Counted from the stretch's first letter, positions 36,077-45,652 are shown. The stretch is DNA of 64,000 bases from Mesorhizobium sp. B2-3-12 (GCF_006442205.1 NZ_VFVR01000012.1:1-64000); one strand, 5' to 3'. Notes: a model not told the origin generated them from the sequence alone. Made by a program: numbers and translations.

Positions 36077-36582
36077 TTTGGACATCCTCTTGGCTCCTGT
36101 GGGATTTCCGGTCCCTCTTCGGCCATAGCCTCGCCGCCGCCCGGCCGTTTTGGCGCCTTGGCAGTAAGGCTCTCCTGCTCATACGCTCCCACGAATAAGG
36201 AACATCTTCCTGCCTCGTCAAGGCTCCTTTGTTCTTATTTTGTTCGCGGCCAGCATGGCGACAGGAGACCTGCGCTTTCAGCTTCGATATCGATGAGCTT
36301 CGTAGGCGCTGCCATGTCAGGCTTGAGCCGCACAGTCTCCGCCGAAAGGGCCCGGACAAATGGACAGCGATTGCTATGTAGGGGCTTGGCGCCTTCCGAG
36401 CGGAAGTTGAACACCGGCCGCCTTTTTGATCCGAATGGCAGGAACGCATACCATGCGATGCCCAGCGGGCGCATGATGGAGCCGGGTCGTCGACGCGGAT
36501 CTCGTCTGCCGGCAGCGGACCCCGGTGCCGTCGCGAGCCTGCGGGGTTGTACGGCAACCAGAGCGAATATCAGGTACGACCG
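36077..36582. other. Intergenic region downstream of ku
   Basis: About 500 bases without a supported gene. A minus-strand frame at 36235-36474 is open but has no ribosome site or recognisable family. Confidence 0.35.
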
Positions 36583-37404
36583 CTACGCCGACTTTCGGCC
36601 CCGGGATTTAGTTCCGCCCTTGATGCCTTCCTTGGCAAGGCTCTTGCGAAGCACCGAAGCCAAGTCGATGACGTTCTCTTTCGGCGCCGGCGCCGGCTTA
36701 GGCGGTGCTTTGCCTTTGCGCTTGGCGTCGATCATGGCGATCAACGCATCCTCATATGTGTCTTCAAACTGCGACGGGTCGAACTTGGTGACTTTCTTGT
36801 CGATCAACAGGCCGGCGATCTCAAGAAGGTCCGCGTCGTATTTGGGGCTTTCCAAGCCATTAAACACCTCCTTCTCCGAGGTCATCTCGTTGTGCGTGCG
36901 CAGTTCGGTCAGCAGCATTCCCTTCTCGAAGGGTTGGATCAACACCTCGCGGCCCCGCTGGTAAAGCACCACGCAAGAGCGCGCGGCCACGCGCTTGTTC
37001 GCCATCGCGTCACGAAGAACGCAAAAGGCTTCCAGCGAGGCGCCGTCCGCCGGGATCAGATAATAGGGCTTTTCCAGATACCGGGTGTCGACGTCCTCAA
37101 TTGCGACAAATGAATCCACCTCGAGCGTGTGGGCCGATGTCAGCTTGAGTTTCTTGATCTCATCGGGCTCGACCCTGATGAAATGGTTCTTGTCGACCTC
37201 ATAGCCCTTGACCTGATCCTCGCTCTCGACGACGTCGCCGGTCTCTTCGTCGAGATACGCGCTTTTGACGGGCAACCCGTCCTGACGGTTCAAAATCTTG
37301 AAATGGATTTTGGAGGCCTCGCTGGTTGCACCCACAATCTTCACGCCGCACGAAACCGACCCCACCTTCAGGAAACCTTTCCAAACCGCCCGAGGTGCCA
37401 CCAT
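36583..37404 (-). CDS. ku: Ku DNA end-binding protein
   Basis: 273 residues from ATG 37404 (GGAGCAAGGTT upstream). The protein begins MVAPRAVWKGFLKVGSVSCG, and shows the Ku core features YEVDKNHFIRVEPDEI, VDTRYLEKPYYLIP and the bridge-arm region RVAARSCVVLYQRGREVLIQ, then a lysine-rich tail. Bacterial Ku forms a homodimeric ring on broken ends and recruits LigD for non-homologous end joining. The ligD gene is 33 kb away rather than adjacent. An EcfG-like promoter lies 29 bases upstream, nearly the same distance as for ligD. Confidence 0.95.
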   Translation of the reverse strand: MVAPRAVWKGFLKVGSVSCGVKIVGATSEASKIHFKILNRQDGLPVKSAYLDEETGDVVESEDQVKGYEVDKNHFIRVEPDEIKKLKLTSAHTLEVDSFVAIEDVDTRYLEKPYYLIPADGASLEAFCVLRDAMANKRVAARSCVVLYQRGREVLIQPFEKGMLLTELRTHNEMTSEKEVFNGLESPKYDADLLEIAGLLIDKKVTKFDPSQFEDTYEDALIAMIDAKRKGKAPPKPAPAPKENVIDLASVLRKSLAKEGIKGGTKSRGRKSA

Positions 37405-37433
37405 AACCTTGCTCCGTGCCTGTTGTGAGTAAG

Positions 37434-37458
37434 AACACACGAAGTCGACACCCGTTCC
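37434..37458 (-). promoter_or_regulatory. EcfG/RpoE2-type promoter for ku
   Basis: Minus strand: GGAAC (37458-37454), 16 bases, TGTT (37437-37434), 29 bases before the ku ATG. Fits GGAAC-N18-TT. Confidence 0.6.
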
Positions 37459-37677
37459 GTCGCAGCACCAGGACCATGCTCCGCTCCTCTATCGTGCCGT
37501 CGCGCCGGTTTTGCGAGATTGGTGACTTTCACCAGGAAATGCTAGCTGGTAGCCAGCTTATCCATGGAACGGCGTTAAACCGCCTTGCCGGTAATTTGAC
37601 TCAGTTCGAGCCAGAGCGTAAAGCCCGACCTCTCGCCCACGTCCAGGGCGCATCAACTGACCATAAGGTTTGCGAAA

Positions 37678-37980
37678 ATGGACGACAAATACGCCAATGC
37701 GCGCGAGCATTTTTTCGCAGCAGTTCGCACCCTGGCCGCATCATCCGACCCCATCCAGACACGATTGATAAATGCAAACCTGAACGTTTTGCATGTCACG
37801 CTCGATGAATTCGACGGTGACCGGGAGCTCAAATTCAAATTTGCCAAGATTTTGGACCTTCTGGCTGCCGACCAGGACAACATGGAAACGGTCGCCATCG
37901 AGACGACCGCCCACATGACGGACTTTGAAGCTGTAAAGGTCGCGGACCTGATCTGTGATTTTTACTATGAGCTGACGTAG
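37678..37980 (+). CDS. Hypothetical helical protein
   Basis: 100 residues, MDDKYANAREHFFAAVRTLA to LICDFYYELT. Composition and periodicity suggest an all-helical soluble protein (TRLINANLNVLHVTLDEFDG, ELKFKFAKILDLLAADQD). No signal, membrane segment or known motif. Codon use looks genuine and the frame is free of competing genes. I do not recognise the family; similar hypothetical proteins occur in rhizobia near stress genes. Confidence 0.65.
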   Translation: MDDKYANAREHFFAAVRTLAASSDPIQTRLINANLNVLHVTLDEFDGDRELKFKFAKILDLLAADQDNMETVAIETTAHMTDFEAVKVADLICDFYYELT

Positions 37981-38267
37981 GCTCCGGTACAGCTTTCCAG
38001 GGCCGTCAACGGTCCGACAACCTTAGTTTGCTCAGCACGTCGCCTATGAAACAGAGCAGCCACCGGCTCCCACATTATTGGCTTTGCCCAGCATGGGATT
38101 ACGCGGCCAAACACGTCTTACGCTCGCGCCCAACACCTCGACCGGTCAGCCGCGGTGGCCGAAATGGCTCCTGCTTTGTGCCGTGGGCGCCGCGCCGAAC
38201 GCCGATGACGGCGTCCCGCAGTCCCCAGGCTCTGCCGCATCAGCCGCAAGTTGCTCGCGCAGCGCGA

Positions 38268-39719
38268 CTATTCGTGCGAGCGGCGATGACGGTGCAGGCA
38301 AACGGGCTTGTCGCCTCCCGGCGCGCATTCCGAAAGTAACTTGGTCAGCATCCCGGGCTTCTCATCGCGGATCTCGGCGTCGTTTCGGCGCGCGACCGCG
38401 GCGCGCACAAGCTTGGCGCCGATATAGCGGAATGGTTCTGGCGGCATGCTCTTGCGCCGATCGAGCCCCACCAGCCCACTGCCGCTCCAGCGATCCTTCC
38501 GCTCCAGCACAAGGCTGGCCAGGATGCGGCCGCCGATCGGGGTCTGGGCAATGCCGGTCCCGTTATATCCCATGCCGAAGACGATGTTGGGATGACCCTT
38601 CAACCGATCGAAGACCGGAACATGCTCCGGCACACAGTCGATCGGGCCTGCCCAATCATAGTCGATCGGCACCCCTTGCAGTTCGGGGTAGACGCGGCCC
38701 AGTTCGCGGATGTTTTCCCGTCCGTGTTCTGGGCTGCGGTTGAAGCTCTGGCCGAAATTGCCGGCATAGGCGATGTTGCCGCTGCCGCGGCCGAAGACCA
38801 CCCGTCCCTTCGCGGTGCGCTGGTAGTAGAGGACCTGGCGCTGCGAGTCGCAGATGGAGGCTCCGTCGCGCCAGCCGATCCGGTCGAGCAGGTGAGGGAT
38901 TTCCGCGGTCGCGACCACCTGGCTTGCGACCACGTAAAGATGCCGTCGAAGTTCGGGCAGCGCCGACAACCACGCATTCGCCGCCAGCACGACCGTCTCG
39001 GCACGCACTTCGCCCTGCGCAGTCCGGACCAGGCAGGTCCTTTCGGGCACGATTTCGGTGACGGGACTGCGCTCATGGACGACCACGCCGCGAGCGATCG
39101 CCAGTTCGCGCAGCCCGGTGGCCAGCTTGGCTGGATGGACCGTCCCGGCATTCGGCTCGACAACGCCGGTATAGGATGCGGAAGACCCGGTCCGCTGCTT
39201 GATCTCCTCGCCGGTCAGCTGCCGGAAGCGACTGGCCCCGGCCGCCTCGGTCATCGCGACAGCGCGGTTCCAGGCTCCCTCCTGGGCGGAGGAACTGGCC
39301 GTCCAAAGCCAGCCGTCGAGACGAAGATCCATATCGATCGTCCCGTCGCGCTGAAGTTTCCCCAACTCTGCGATGGCATCGACGCTATCGGCGCAAAGCG
39401 CCCGCCCCTCCTCCTCGCCGACTACGGCGCTGATCTGATCGAGTTCGGCGAACCAGGAATGCACCTGTCCGCCATTGCGCCCGGATGCGCCGGAGCCGCA
39501 GTGATCCGCCTCAAGCACCATGACGCGGGTCTCGGGAGCCAGATCGCGGATCCGCAACGCCGTCCACAGCCCAGTATAGCCGCCACCGACGATCACCACG
39601 TCGGCCCGCTCGCCGCCGACCAAGGGTTGCGTCGCCGGGGCAGCGGCGATGTCCTGCAGCCAGAATGACCGATCGGCTGGCGCCGCGACTGCCGGCTGTC
39701 TCATCCGTAAAGTGGCCAT
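38268..39719 (-). CDS. FAD-dependent amine oxidoreductase (DAO/PuuB-like)
   Basis: 483 residues. The dinucleotide-binding motif VVIVGGGYTGLWTAL (about 41-55) and the adjacent SGASGRNGGQVHSW are typical of the DAO superfamily, close to gamma-glutamylputrescine oxidase and related secondary-amine oxidases. The C-terminal FMGYNGTGI-type loop is present as FGMGYNGTGIAQTPIGG. Such enzymes oxidise a C-N bond with release of an aldehyde or sugar osone and hydrogen peroxide. It is the last gene of the frl-like operon, one base after the kinase gene. Oxidation of an amine or Amadori intermediate is therefore the best guess. Confidence 0.85.
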   Translation of the reverse strand: MATLRMRQPAVAAPADRSFWLQDIAAAPATQPLVGGERADVVIVGGGYTGLWTALRIRDLAPETRVMVLEADHCGSGASGRNGGQVHSWFAELDQISAVVGEEEGRALCADSVDAIAELGKLQRDGTIDMDLRLDGWLWTASSSAQEGAWNRAVAMTEAAGASRFRQLTGEEIKQRTGSSASYTGVVEPNAGTVHPAKLATGLRELAIARGVVVHERSPVTEIVPERTCLVRTAQGEVRAETVVLAANAWLSALPELRRHLYVVASQVVATAEIPHLLDRIGWRDGASICDSQRQVLYYQRTAKGRVVFGRGSGNIAYAGNFGQSFNRSPEHGRENIRELGRVYPELQGVPIDYDWAGPIDCVPEHVPVFDRLKGHPNIVFGMGYNGTGIAQTPIGGRILASLVLERKDRWSGSGLVGLDRRKSMPPEPFRYIGAKLVRAAVARRNDAEIRDEKPGMLTKLLSECAPGGDKPVCLHRHRRSHE

Positions 39720-39720
39720 G

Positions 39721-40587
39721 TCAGACCCTCGTCTCGCGATTGATCACGTCGGCATATTTCAGCGGCAGCCAGTCTGGGATCGGACGCGGCGCCTGCGGAA
39801 AGCCACCCAGATGCGTGCAGGTCCTGCTGGCCTCGAAAGAGGCTTTTCGCATGGCTCCGTCGGCGTCGAGACCCGCGAAACAGAACGCGGTGATGAAGGT
39901 GGCGATGAAGCTGTCGCCAGCCCCACAGGTGTCGACGACGGCGGTCGGCGAGGCCTCGGCGTGGCGAATGCCTTGGCTGTCGCAGAAGTAGGCGCCCCGG
40001 CTGCCGCAGGTAAGCACGACCTGGCGCGCACCAGCCGACCGCAGCGCGGCGATGACGGGCTCGGACGGCACGCTCGGTTCGTCTGGACCGGAGGCGAAGA
40101 CGAGAGGCACGCCTTGCAGCGGCAAGGCCAGATGCGCGGTCGAGACGTCGACACTGAACGGCACATGCTCGCGAACCAGGCGGCGCACGAGATCCTTGTT
40201 GGCATTGGTGCCCAGATGCACCCAGTCGGCTTTCGATATGACCCGCCAGTTGTGCGGCGCGGGCATGTAGTTCTCGCCGACGCCGAAGGATTCGAACAGG
40301 AAAGTACGGTCGCCCGACTGGTCGCGCAGCAAGGTCACCGCCGTGTCGCCGGAGATCATCTCGACATCTTTGCGGGACAGCCCGGCGGTCTCGATCTCGC
40401 GGAGCGTTATCTCGCCTTCAGGATCATCGCCAACGGCGCCGAAATAGCGTGCGCTCCAGCCATTGCGGCGCCATTGAACGGCAACGTTGAGGGCGTTCCC
40501 GCCCACGGTCAGGAGGTCCTTGTTGAGATAGACGTCGAGGCAGTTGTCCCCGACGGCGACCAGATTGGGCGGTGCTCCTCCGGTCAT
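39721..40587 (-). CDS. frlD: PfkB-family sugar kinase, FrlD-like
   Basis: 288 residues. ATG 40587 overlaps the stop of the upstream epimerase gene by four bases. PfkB features are visible: the substrate-side GGNALNVAVQWRRNGW (29-44) and the anion-hole/catalytic sequence DTCGAGDSF (219-227, base D225). The small size and neighbourhood match fructoselysine 6-kinase FrlD, which phosphorylates the fructosyl moiety of Amadori products for cleavage by FrlB. The frame runs further upstream but overlaps the epimerase completely, so that start is rejected. Substrate is inferred from context. Confidence 0.85.
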   Translation of the reverse strand: MTGGAPPNLVAVGDNCLDVYLNKDLLTVGGNALNVAVQWRRNGWSARYFGAVGDDPEGEITLREIETAGLSRKDVEMISGDTAVTLLRDQSGDRTFLFESFGVGENYMPAPHNWRVISKADWVHLGTNANKDLVRRLVREHVPFSVDVSTAHLALPLQGVPLVFASGPDEPSVPSEPVIAALRSAGARQVVLTCGSRGAYFCDSQGIRHAEASPTAVVDTCGAGDSFIATFITAFCFAGLDADGAMRKASFEASRTCTHLGGFPQAPRPIPDWLPLKYADVINRETRV

Positions 40588-41438
40588 GCTGCTGTCGGCG
40601 CCCGCGTCACGTGGGGCTCGATGGCCTTGAGATTGCGTGTCCACGCCGCGACCGGGTCCAGAGCATAGGAGCCATTTCCGAACGGCTCGAAGGTCAGTTT
40701 CCCCCGATAGCCCGACGCAGCGAGGTCGTCGAGATACTGGCCGATCGGAAGCTTGCCGTCGCCCCAGACAAGATGCCCCGCCGGCAGCCCGTCGACGATC
40801 TGGACATGTGCCAGGCGCGGCCCGAACAGCCTGACATAGTCGGCCACGGTATCGCCGGCAGTGGCCATGCCGACCGTGTCCAGGACCACATCCATGGTGT
40901 CGGCGCCGATCTGGTCGAGCATTTCGCGCAGGCCCGCCGCATTGGTGACGACGTTGGTTTCGACGCGTTGCAGCGGCTCGAGCAGGCAGCGCACGCCGAG
41001 CGAGGACGCATAGGCGGCGATCTCCGCAAGCGACTGGGCCGACCGTGCCCACGCCTCTTGCGGCGGGTCGTGTTCATATCCACGCCCGGACGTCAGGAAC
41101 AAATATCGAGCGCCGAGTTCGGCGCATATGTCCGCCGCGCGGCAGAACCGCTTGACGCTGTCGCGGCGGTATGCGCCGTCGCCCGACGCGATGTTGATCG
41201 GATAGATCACCTGCTCGGGCGTGAAGCACCAGACCGTCAGGCCGTTCTGCGCAAGTATCTCGCGAACCGATCGAACATGCGCGTCGGTCGCATGGAACAG
41301 GTCGAGATGCGGCGCGATGCCCCAAAGCTCGATCTTCTTGAAGCCGAAGCCGCGAAGGATCTCTGCAACGCGATCGAACGCGTAATGCTGGAAGGCGAAG
41401 TTGGCCCCAATCAGCTGGTCGACCTTGAAAAGCGGCAT
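40584..41438 (-). CDS. frlC: Sugar epimerase/isomerase, FrlC-like
   Basis: 284 residues of the xylose-isomerase-like TIM-barrel family. The four metal ligands are visible: E154 in CLLEPL, D187 in DVVLDTVG, H211 in LAHVQIVDG and E251 in LTFEPFG. In Escherichia coli the corresponding enzyme FrlC interconverts psicoselysine and fructoselysine, feeding the kinase FrlD. Here too the gene directly precedes and overlaps the kinase gene. The general family also contains ketose 3-epimerases and hydroxypyruvate isomerase, so the exact substrate is an inference from the operon. Confidence 0.8.
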   Translation of the reverse strand: MPLFKVDQLIGANFAFQHYAFDRVAEILRGFGFKKIELWGIAPHLDLFHATDAHVRSVREILAQNGLTVWCFTPEQVIYPINIASGDGAYRRDSVKRFCRAADICAELGARYLFLTSGRGYEHDPPQEAWARSAQSLAEIAAYASSLGVRCLLEPLQRVETNVVTNAAGLREMLDQIGADTMDVVLDTVGMATAGDTVADYVRLFGPRLAHVQIVDGLPAGHLVWGDGKLPIGQYLDDLAASGYRGKLTFEPFGNGSYALDPVAAWTRNLKAIEPHVTRAPTAA

Positions 41439-41457
41439 TGATGTCCTTCCGGGTGAT

Positions 41458-42318
41458 TTATTTGCCGATGCCTTCGGAGAGGCCGCGGATGAAGTACCGC
41501 TGTGCGGCGAAGAAAAGCAGGACGATCGGCAGGGCCGAGATCGTCATCGCCGCGAAGACGACGCCGTAATTGGTGCCGTTCTTGGACATCAGCGAGGTGA
41601 GGCCGACGGGCAGCGTCTGCACCGCCGATCCGTTAGTGAAGACCATCGCGAACAAATACTCGTTCCAGGCGAATAGAACGTGGAGGATGATGCAGGAGAT
41701 GATGATCGGCTGGCACAGCGGCAGGGTGATACGCCAGAAGATCTGCCCCTCGCTGGCGCCGTCGATGCGGGCCGCCTCGTCGAGATCCTTCGGCAGCCCA
41801 AGCATGTAGGCGCGGATCAGGAAGGTGCTGAACGGAATCCGGAACGCCGTGTAGAGGATGATCAGCGCCCAGTAGGTGTTGTAGAGGCCGATCGCCTGCA
41901 GCATCCGCACCAGCGGAATCAGCGCCACGGTCGGACTGAGCATGAGGCCGCCAAGGACCAGGCCGACGACAAGCGGCTTGCCGGGCATTGGCGTTCGCGT
42001 CAGCCCGTAGGCGGTCCAGGCGCTGATCAGCACCGTGCAGATCGCTGAAGCGACGGTCACCAGCAGGCTCGAGACCAGATAGTCGCGGACGCCCCGGTTC
42101 CAGGCCTGCACATAATTGCCCCAGGTCCACCGCGACGGCAGCGCGAACGGGTCGCCGAAGATCTGCCCATTGTCCTTGAAGCCGTTGAGCGCCATCCAGA
42201 CCAGCGGATAAAGCACGACGATGCCGAGACAGATCAGGAACGAGTACAGAAAGGCTTTCGCAAGAGCGCTCCCGAAGGTCGGGCGCGCGGTCCGCCCGCT
42301 GGCCGCCATCACCGTCAC
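41458..42318 (-). CDS. Sugar ABC transporter permease (MalG type)
   Basis: 286 residues from GTG 42318, which overlaps the upstream stop as GTGA and follows GGAGG by eight bases; ATG 42309 is the alternative. Six membrane helices and the EAA loop (EAARIDGASEGQIFWRITLP) mark an inner-membrane permease of the carbohydrate CUT1 group. It forms the channel together with the neighbouring permease. No ATPase gene is in the operon, as in the Bacillus subtilis frlBONMD operon, where a shared ATPase serves the transporter. Corresponds to FrlM by position. Confidence 0.9.
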   Translation of the reverse strand: MTVMAASGRTARPTFGSALAKAFLYSFLICLGIVVLYPLVWMALNGFKDNGQIFGDPFALPSRWTWGNYVQAWNRGVRDYLVSSLLVTVASAICTVLISAWTAYGLTRTPMPGKPLVVGLVLGGLMLSPTVALIPLVRMLQAIGLYNTYWALIILYTAFRIPFSTFLIRAYMLGLPKDLDEAARIDGASEGQIFWRITLPLCQPIIISCIILHVLFAWNEYLFAMVFTNGSAVQTLPVGLTSLMSKNGTNYGVVFAAMTISALPIVLLFFAAQRYFIRGLSEGIGK

Positions 42319-43274
42319 AGCTCGACCCTCCGGCGCCTGGTGTACCAAAGCTGGGCCGCTCCGGTGATCATGGTCACGGCGAAGATCACGGCGGCGATCG
42401 CGGCGCCGTAGCCGAAATTGTTTTGAATGAAGCCCTGCTGGTAAAGCCATGTGCCAAGCACCTGGCTGCGATTATTGGGCCCGCCGGCGGTCATGACCAT
42501 GACCTCGTTGAACACCTGGAACGCGCCGGTGATGGTGACGATGATCATCAGGCCGGTCATCTCGCGGGTCAGCGGCAGCGTCACGCTCCACAGCCTGCGT
42601 AGCGGCCCGGCTCCGTCCATGACGGCGGCATCATAGAGATCGCGCGGAATTTTCTGAATGGCGATCGCAAACAGGAGCGTCGAGTAACCGAAGCCCTGCC
42701 ATTGGCTCATCGCGATGATCGCGTAGATCGCCGTATGCTCGCTGCCGAGCCAGGGTTGGATGAGCTGTTCCAGACCAATGCGCCTGAGGCCGGCATTCAA
42801 GAGCCCGATATCCGGCTGGTAGATGAAATAGAACAGGAGACCGGTTACGGTGATCGAGATCGCGGAAGGGATGAAATAAATCGCACGCCAGAAGCGCCTT
42901 TGCCGCTCGCTGCCCAGCCCCTCGATCAGCGCCGCCAGGACGAAGGCACCACCAACTTGAAAGATGATCGAGATCAGGGCGTAGAGCGTGTTGTTCCACA
43001 GCGCCACCCAGACGACCGGGTCATGCAGCAGCCGCTCATAATTGGCGAGGCCGATATTCGTGGTCTCGCCGGTAAAGATATCCTCGTCGGTGGTGCTGAC
43101 GATAAAGTTGTCGACGATCGGGTAATAGACGAACCAACCGACCAGGATCACGGCGCCGGCGACCCAGCGGAGCGAGCTCCAGTGGCGGAACGGCCGGCCG
43201 GCTTTCGCCGCCGGCTCGCCCGCGGCGTTGCTCAAGGGAGCGCCTTCCATTCTGGCCAGACCGGGATTCGCCAT
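42315..43274 (-). CDS. Sugar ABC transporter permease (MalF type)
   Basis: 319 residues with six to seven membrane helices. The EAA loop reads DAAVMDGAGPLRRLWSVTLP. The N-terminal cytoplasmic extension (about 35 residues) is basic. It starts five bases after the binding-protein stop and overlaps the next permease by four, so tight operon coupling is clear. By position it corresponds to FrlN of the Bacillus fructoselysine system. Confidence 0.9.
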   Translation of the reverse strand: MANPGLARMEGAPLSNAAGEPAAKAGRPFRHWSSLRWVAGAVILVGWFVYYPIVDNFIVSTTDEDIFTGETTNIGLANYERLLHDPVVWVALWNNTLYALISIIFQVGGAFVLAALIEGLGSERQRRFWRAIYFIPSAISITVTGLLFYFIYQPDIGLLNAGLRRIGLEQLIQPWLGSEHTAIYAIIAMSQWQGFGYSTLLFAIAIQKIPRDLYDAAVMDGAGPLRRLWSVTLPLTREMTGLMIIVTITGAFQVFNEVMVMTAGGPNNRSQVLGTWLYQQGFIQNNFGYGAAIAAVIFAVTMITGAAQLWYTRRRRVEL

Positions 43275-43278
43275 CGGC

Positions 43279-44601
43279 CTATTTCGACGACGCGGCGGCC
43301 TGCTTGACCTGCTCCATCACCTGCTCAGGCGTCATGGAGCCGCCGGTGAGCGCCTGGAGGCTGGAAAGCCACGCGGAGGCCACGCGCGGCGGGTTCACCG
43401 TGTCCAGCCATGGCATCAGGTAGGAAGCGGAGGCGATCTCCTTGAGGCCGGCCACCACCGAAGGGTTCATGTTGGCTTCCGAAGCCCCGCCGATGGTCGC
43501 GCTGGGCTGCCCATAGGGTGGGGCCGAGAGCACCTGGCCATTCTGCCTGGACGTAACGAATTTCATGAAGTCGATCGCCAGCGGGATGTTTTTGGAGGCA
43601 GAGCTGATCATGTAGCCTTCCGGCGCGCCTTCGATCGCTTTCACGTCGCCTTTTGCGCCATTCGGCGCAGGCAGCGTGAAGAAGCCCAGATCGGACACTT
43701 TCAAAGCGGAATCCGCCGACGCGCTCTGATCGAACTCGATGATCTCCTGGTAGTACATGGCCGATTTCGTGTTGCTGAAGGTCTGGATGGCCGACGAATA
43801 TGAGGTGCCGTTCACCGAGGCGCCGCCATCCGTGCAACTGTCGATGATCTGCTTGTATTGGGTGAGCGCGGCGACATAGCCCGGGTCGCTATACTCCGCC
43901 GTGCCCGGGTCGAAATCCTTCTCGAGTACCGCCTGCGGGACGTCGTAGGCGAGCAGCTGCCCCACATAGTGGATTGCCGGCCAGGCTTCCTTGTTGCCGA
44001 AAGAGATCGGCGTCATGCCCGATTTCCGGATCGTCTCGCAGGAGGACAGGAGCTCCTCGAAGGTCTTGGGCGCGCTCAGGCCGAGCTTGGAGAAAGCCTG
44101 CTTGTTGTAGCCCATGAATTTTGCGTCGAGATAGAGCGGAATGCCGTAGTATTCGCCGTTGTACATGAAGGCCTGAACGGCCGCCGGTGTCAGTGTCTTG
44201 CCCCACTCGGTATCGGGGCCGATGACCGGGGTCAGGTCGACGGCGCGATGGCCGCGCACGAAGTTTCCGCCCCAGCTGCCGGTCCAGGAAAAGTAGATGT
44301 CCGGGAGCGAGTTCGACGCGACAAGCGTTTTGGTCTTGTCCTTGACGCTGTCGTCGCTTTCCTGGATGAGTTCGACTTTCACGCCGGGATGAAGCTTCTC
44401 ATAATCCTGGGCGACGCCGACGAAGTAGGGCGCCAGCTGCTGCGCGCCGAACTTCGTCAGGACCGACAGCGTTCCCTGGTAATCGACCTTTGCGTTCGGA
44501 TCGGCCTGGACCGCCTCGGCGCCGACACCTGGTCCCACTGTCAGGCCCAGTGCCGATGCCGCGGCCAGCGCGGCGATTGCCGCCTGTGTTGAATATTTCA
44601 T
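43279..44601 (-). CDS. Sugar ABC transporter substrate-binding protein
   Basis: 440 residues, family-1 extracellular solute-binding protein. A signal peptide (MKYSTQAAIAALAAASALGL) precedes a two-lobe binding fold: TLSVLTKFGAQQLAPYFVGV, then the CUT1-type segment LPDIYFSWTGSWGGNFV and the tail KNIPLAIDFMKFVTSRQNG. There is no lipobox cysteine, so the protein should be soluble in the periplasm. It would capture the substrate for the two permeases encoded directly downstream. Given deglycase and kinase genes in the operon, a glycated amino acid such as fructoselysine is the likely ligand. Confidence 0.88.
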   Translation of the reverse strand: MKYSTQAAIAALAAASALGLTVGPGVGAEAVQADPNAKVDYQGTLSVLTKFGAQQLAPYFVGVAQDYEKLHPGVKVELIQESDDSVKDKTKTLVASNSLPDIYFSWTGSWGGNFVRGHRAVDLTPVIGPDTEWGKTLTPAAVQAFMYNGEYYGIPLYLDAKFMGYNKQAFSKLGLSAPKTFEELLSSCETIRKSGMTPISFGNKEAWPAIHYVGQLLAYDVPQAVLEKDFDPGTAEYSDPGYVAALTQYKQIIDSCTDGGASVNGTSYSSAIQTFSNTKSAMYYQEIIEFDQSASADSALKVSDLGFFTLPAPNGAKGDVKAIEGAPEGYMISSASKNIPLAIDFMKFVTSRQNGQVLSAPPYGQPSATIGGASEANMNPSVVAGLKEIASASYLMPWLDTVNPPRVASAWLSSLQALTGGSMTPEQVMEQVKQAAASSK

Positions 44602-44638
44602 GATCAGTTCCCTTCTTCGTTTTTGTGAGGTGAGGTGA

Positions 44639-45652
44639 TCAGTATTCGACGCGCTTGTAGTAGCGGCGCGTCGTCAGCGGGTGATTGCGCAACACTTCCA
44701 AATGCGCGCTTACGCGTTCCAGCAACGTCGCAAGCACGATCGGCGAGATGAGCTTGCGAACAGCAGGCGAGATACCGGGCAGTTCAACCGACGCGGCATC
44801 GAGAACGTGCACCTTGTCGGTGTAACGCTTGATGAAATTTTCGACGCGATCACCCAGCGGACGGCTGGCATCTTCCCCCTTGAAGAGGAATACGCTCACA
44901 CCCGGTTCGACCAGCTCCAGCGTGCCGTGGAAGAAGTCGGCGGCATGGACCGGTCTGGTCCTGATCCACTGCATCTCTTCCAGAATGCACATGCCGTAAT
45001 AATATGCTTGCGGCCAGACGGAGCCGGCGCCGGTGAAGATGTGATAGGTTTCGTTCTTGATCGTGTCGGCGAGTTTTGCCGCGCTGTCTTCGTAGGCCGC
45101 CTTTGCCCCAGCCAGCAGGTCAGGCAGTCTTTTGAGCTCGGCCACCGTGGCGTCGAAGTCCTCGTACTCGCCGCGCTCGGCCAGCAGTGCCAGCACAATC
45201 AGCAGCGACTGCAGATAGAAGGATTCCGAAGAGGTGTCGTCCTCCGCGAAGTTCGTGAAGGTGAAATCGGCTTCCCTGGCAAGTGGCGTGTCGGAATGGC
45301 CGGTGAGCGAGAGCGTGCGCACGCCTTTCTGCTTCAGGAAGGAAAGCAGCTGCACGCTTTCCCTGGTCGTGCCCGACAGCGAGGGAATGACCACGAGCGA
45401 CTTCCGGTCCAGCCCGGCCGGCGGATCAAGCACGACCTGCGCCGGATATTCTCCCCGCACCGGAAAGTTCGTACGGCGCTCGGCCAGCTCGATCGCCGGA
45501 AGGGTCAGAAGCTGCACGCCGCCGGTCCCCATGAAATAGAGCCGCTCGACGCCCTCGCCGAGCAGCCGGTGCATGAGCGCCCTCGCCTCCTCGGCGAAGG
45601 AGACGGCTCCGCTCTGGATCTTGATGAAGCGGTCTTTGTCAAAGTTGAGCAT
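44639..45652 (-). CDS. frlB: SIS-domain deglycase, FrlB-like
   Basis: 337 residues from ATG 45652 (CGAGGAAG upstream); the frame also extends to 45763 but runs over the operator. Two SIS domains are present, the first with VVIPSLSGTTRESV. The segment LEEMQWIRTRPVHAADFFHG contains E226 and H242. They are sixteen residues apart like the catalytic Glu214 and His230 of the related FraB deglycase. FrlB cleaves fructoselysine 6-phosphate into glucose 6-phosphate and lysine. It is the first gene of the frl-like operon behind a palindromic operator. The amino-acid part of the substrate is unknown. Confidence 0.85.
   Translation of the reverse strand: MLNFDKDRFIKIQSGAVSFAEEARALMHRLLGEGVERLYFMGTGGVQLLTLPAIELAERRTNFPVRGEYPAQVVLDPPAGLDRKSLVVIPSLSGTTRESVQLLSFLKQKGVRTLSLTGHSDTPLAREADFTFTNFAEDDTSSESFYLQSLLIVLALLAERGEYEDFDATVAELKRLPDLLAGAKAAYEDSAAKLADTIKNETYHIFTGAGSVWPQAYYYGMCILEEMQWIRTRPVHAADFFHGTLELVEPGVSVFLFKGEDASRPLGDRVENFIKRYTDKVHVLDAASVELPGISPAVRKLISPIVLATLLERVSAHLEVLRNHPLTTRRYYKRVEY

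Noticed and set aside
35907..36557. Minus-strand frame of 216 codons downstream of ku
   Set aside because: Composition is random-like, and it overlaps the better-supported small membrane protein in another frame.
39649..40668. Plus-strand open frame of 339 codons opposite the kinase gene
   Set aside because: Shadow of frlD and the FAD oxidase gene; the minus-strand proteins have clear motifs.
40588..41052. N-terminal extension of the kinase frame
   Set aside because: It lies entirely within the epimerase gene; ATG 40587 gives the standard PfkB start and a four-base overlap.
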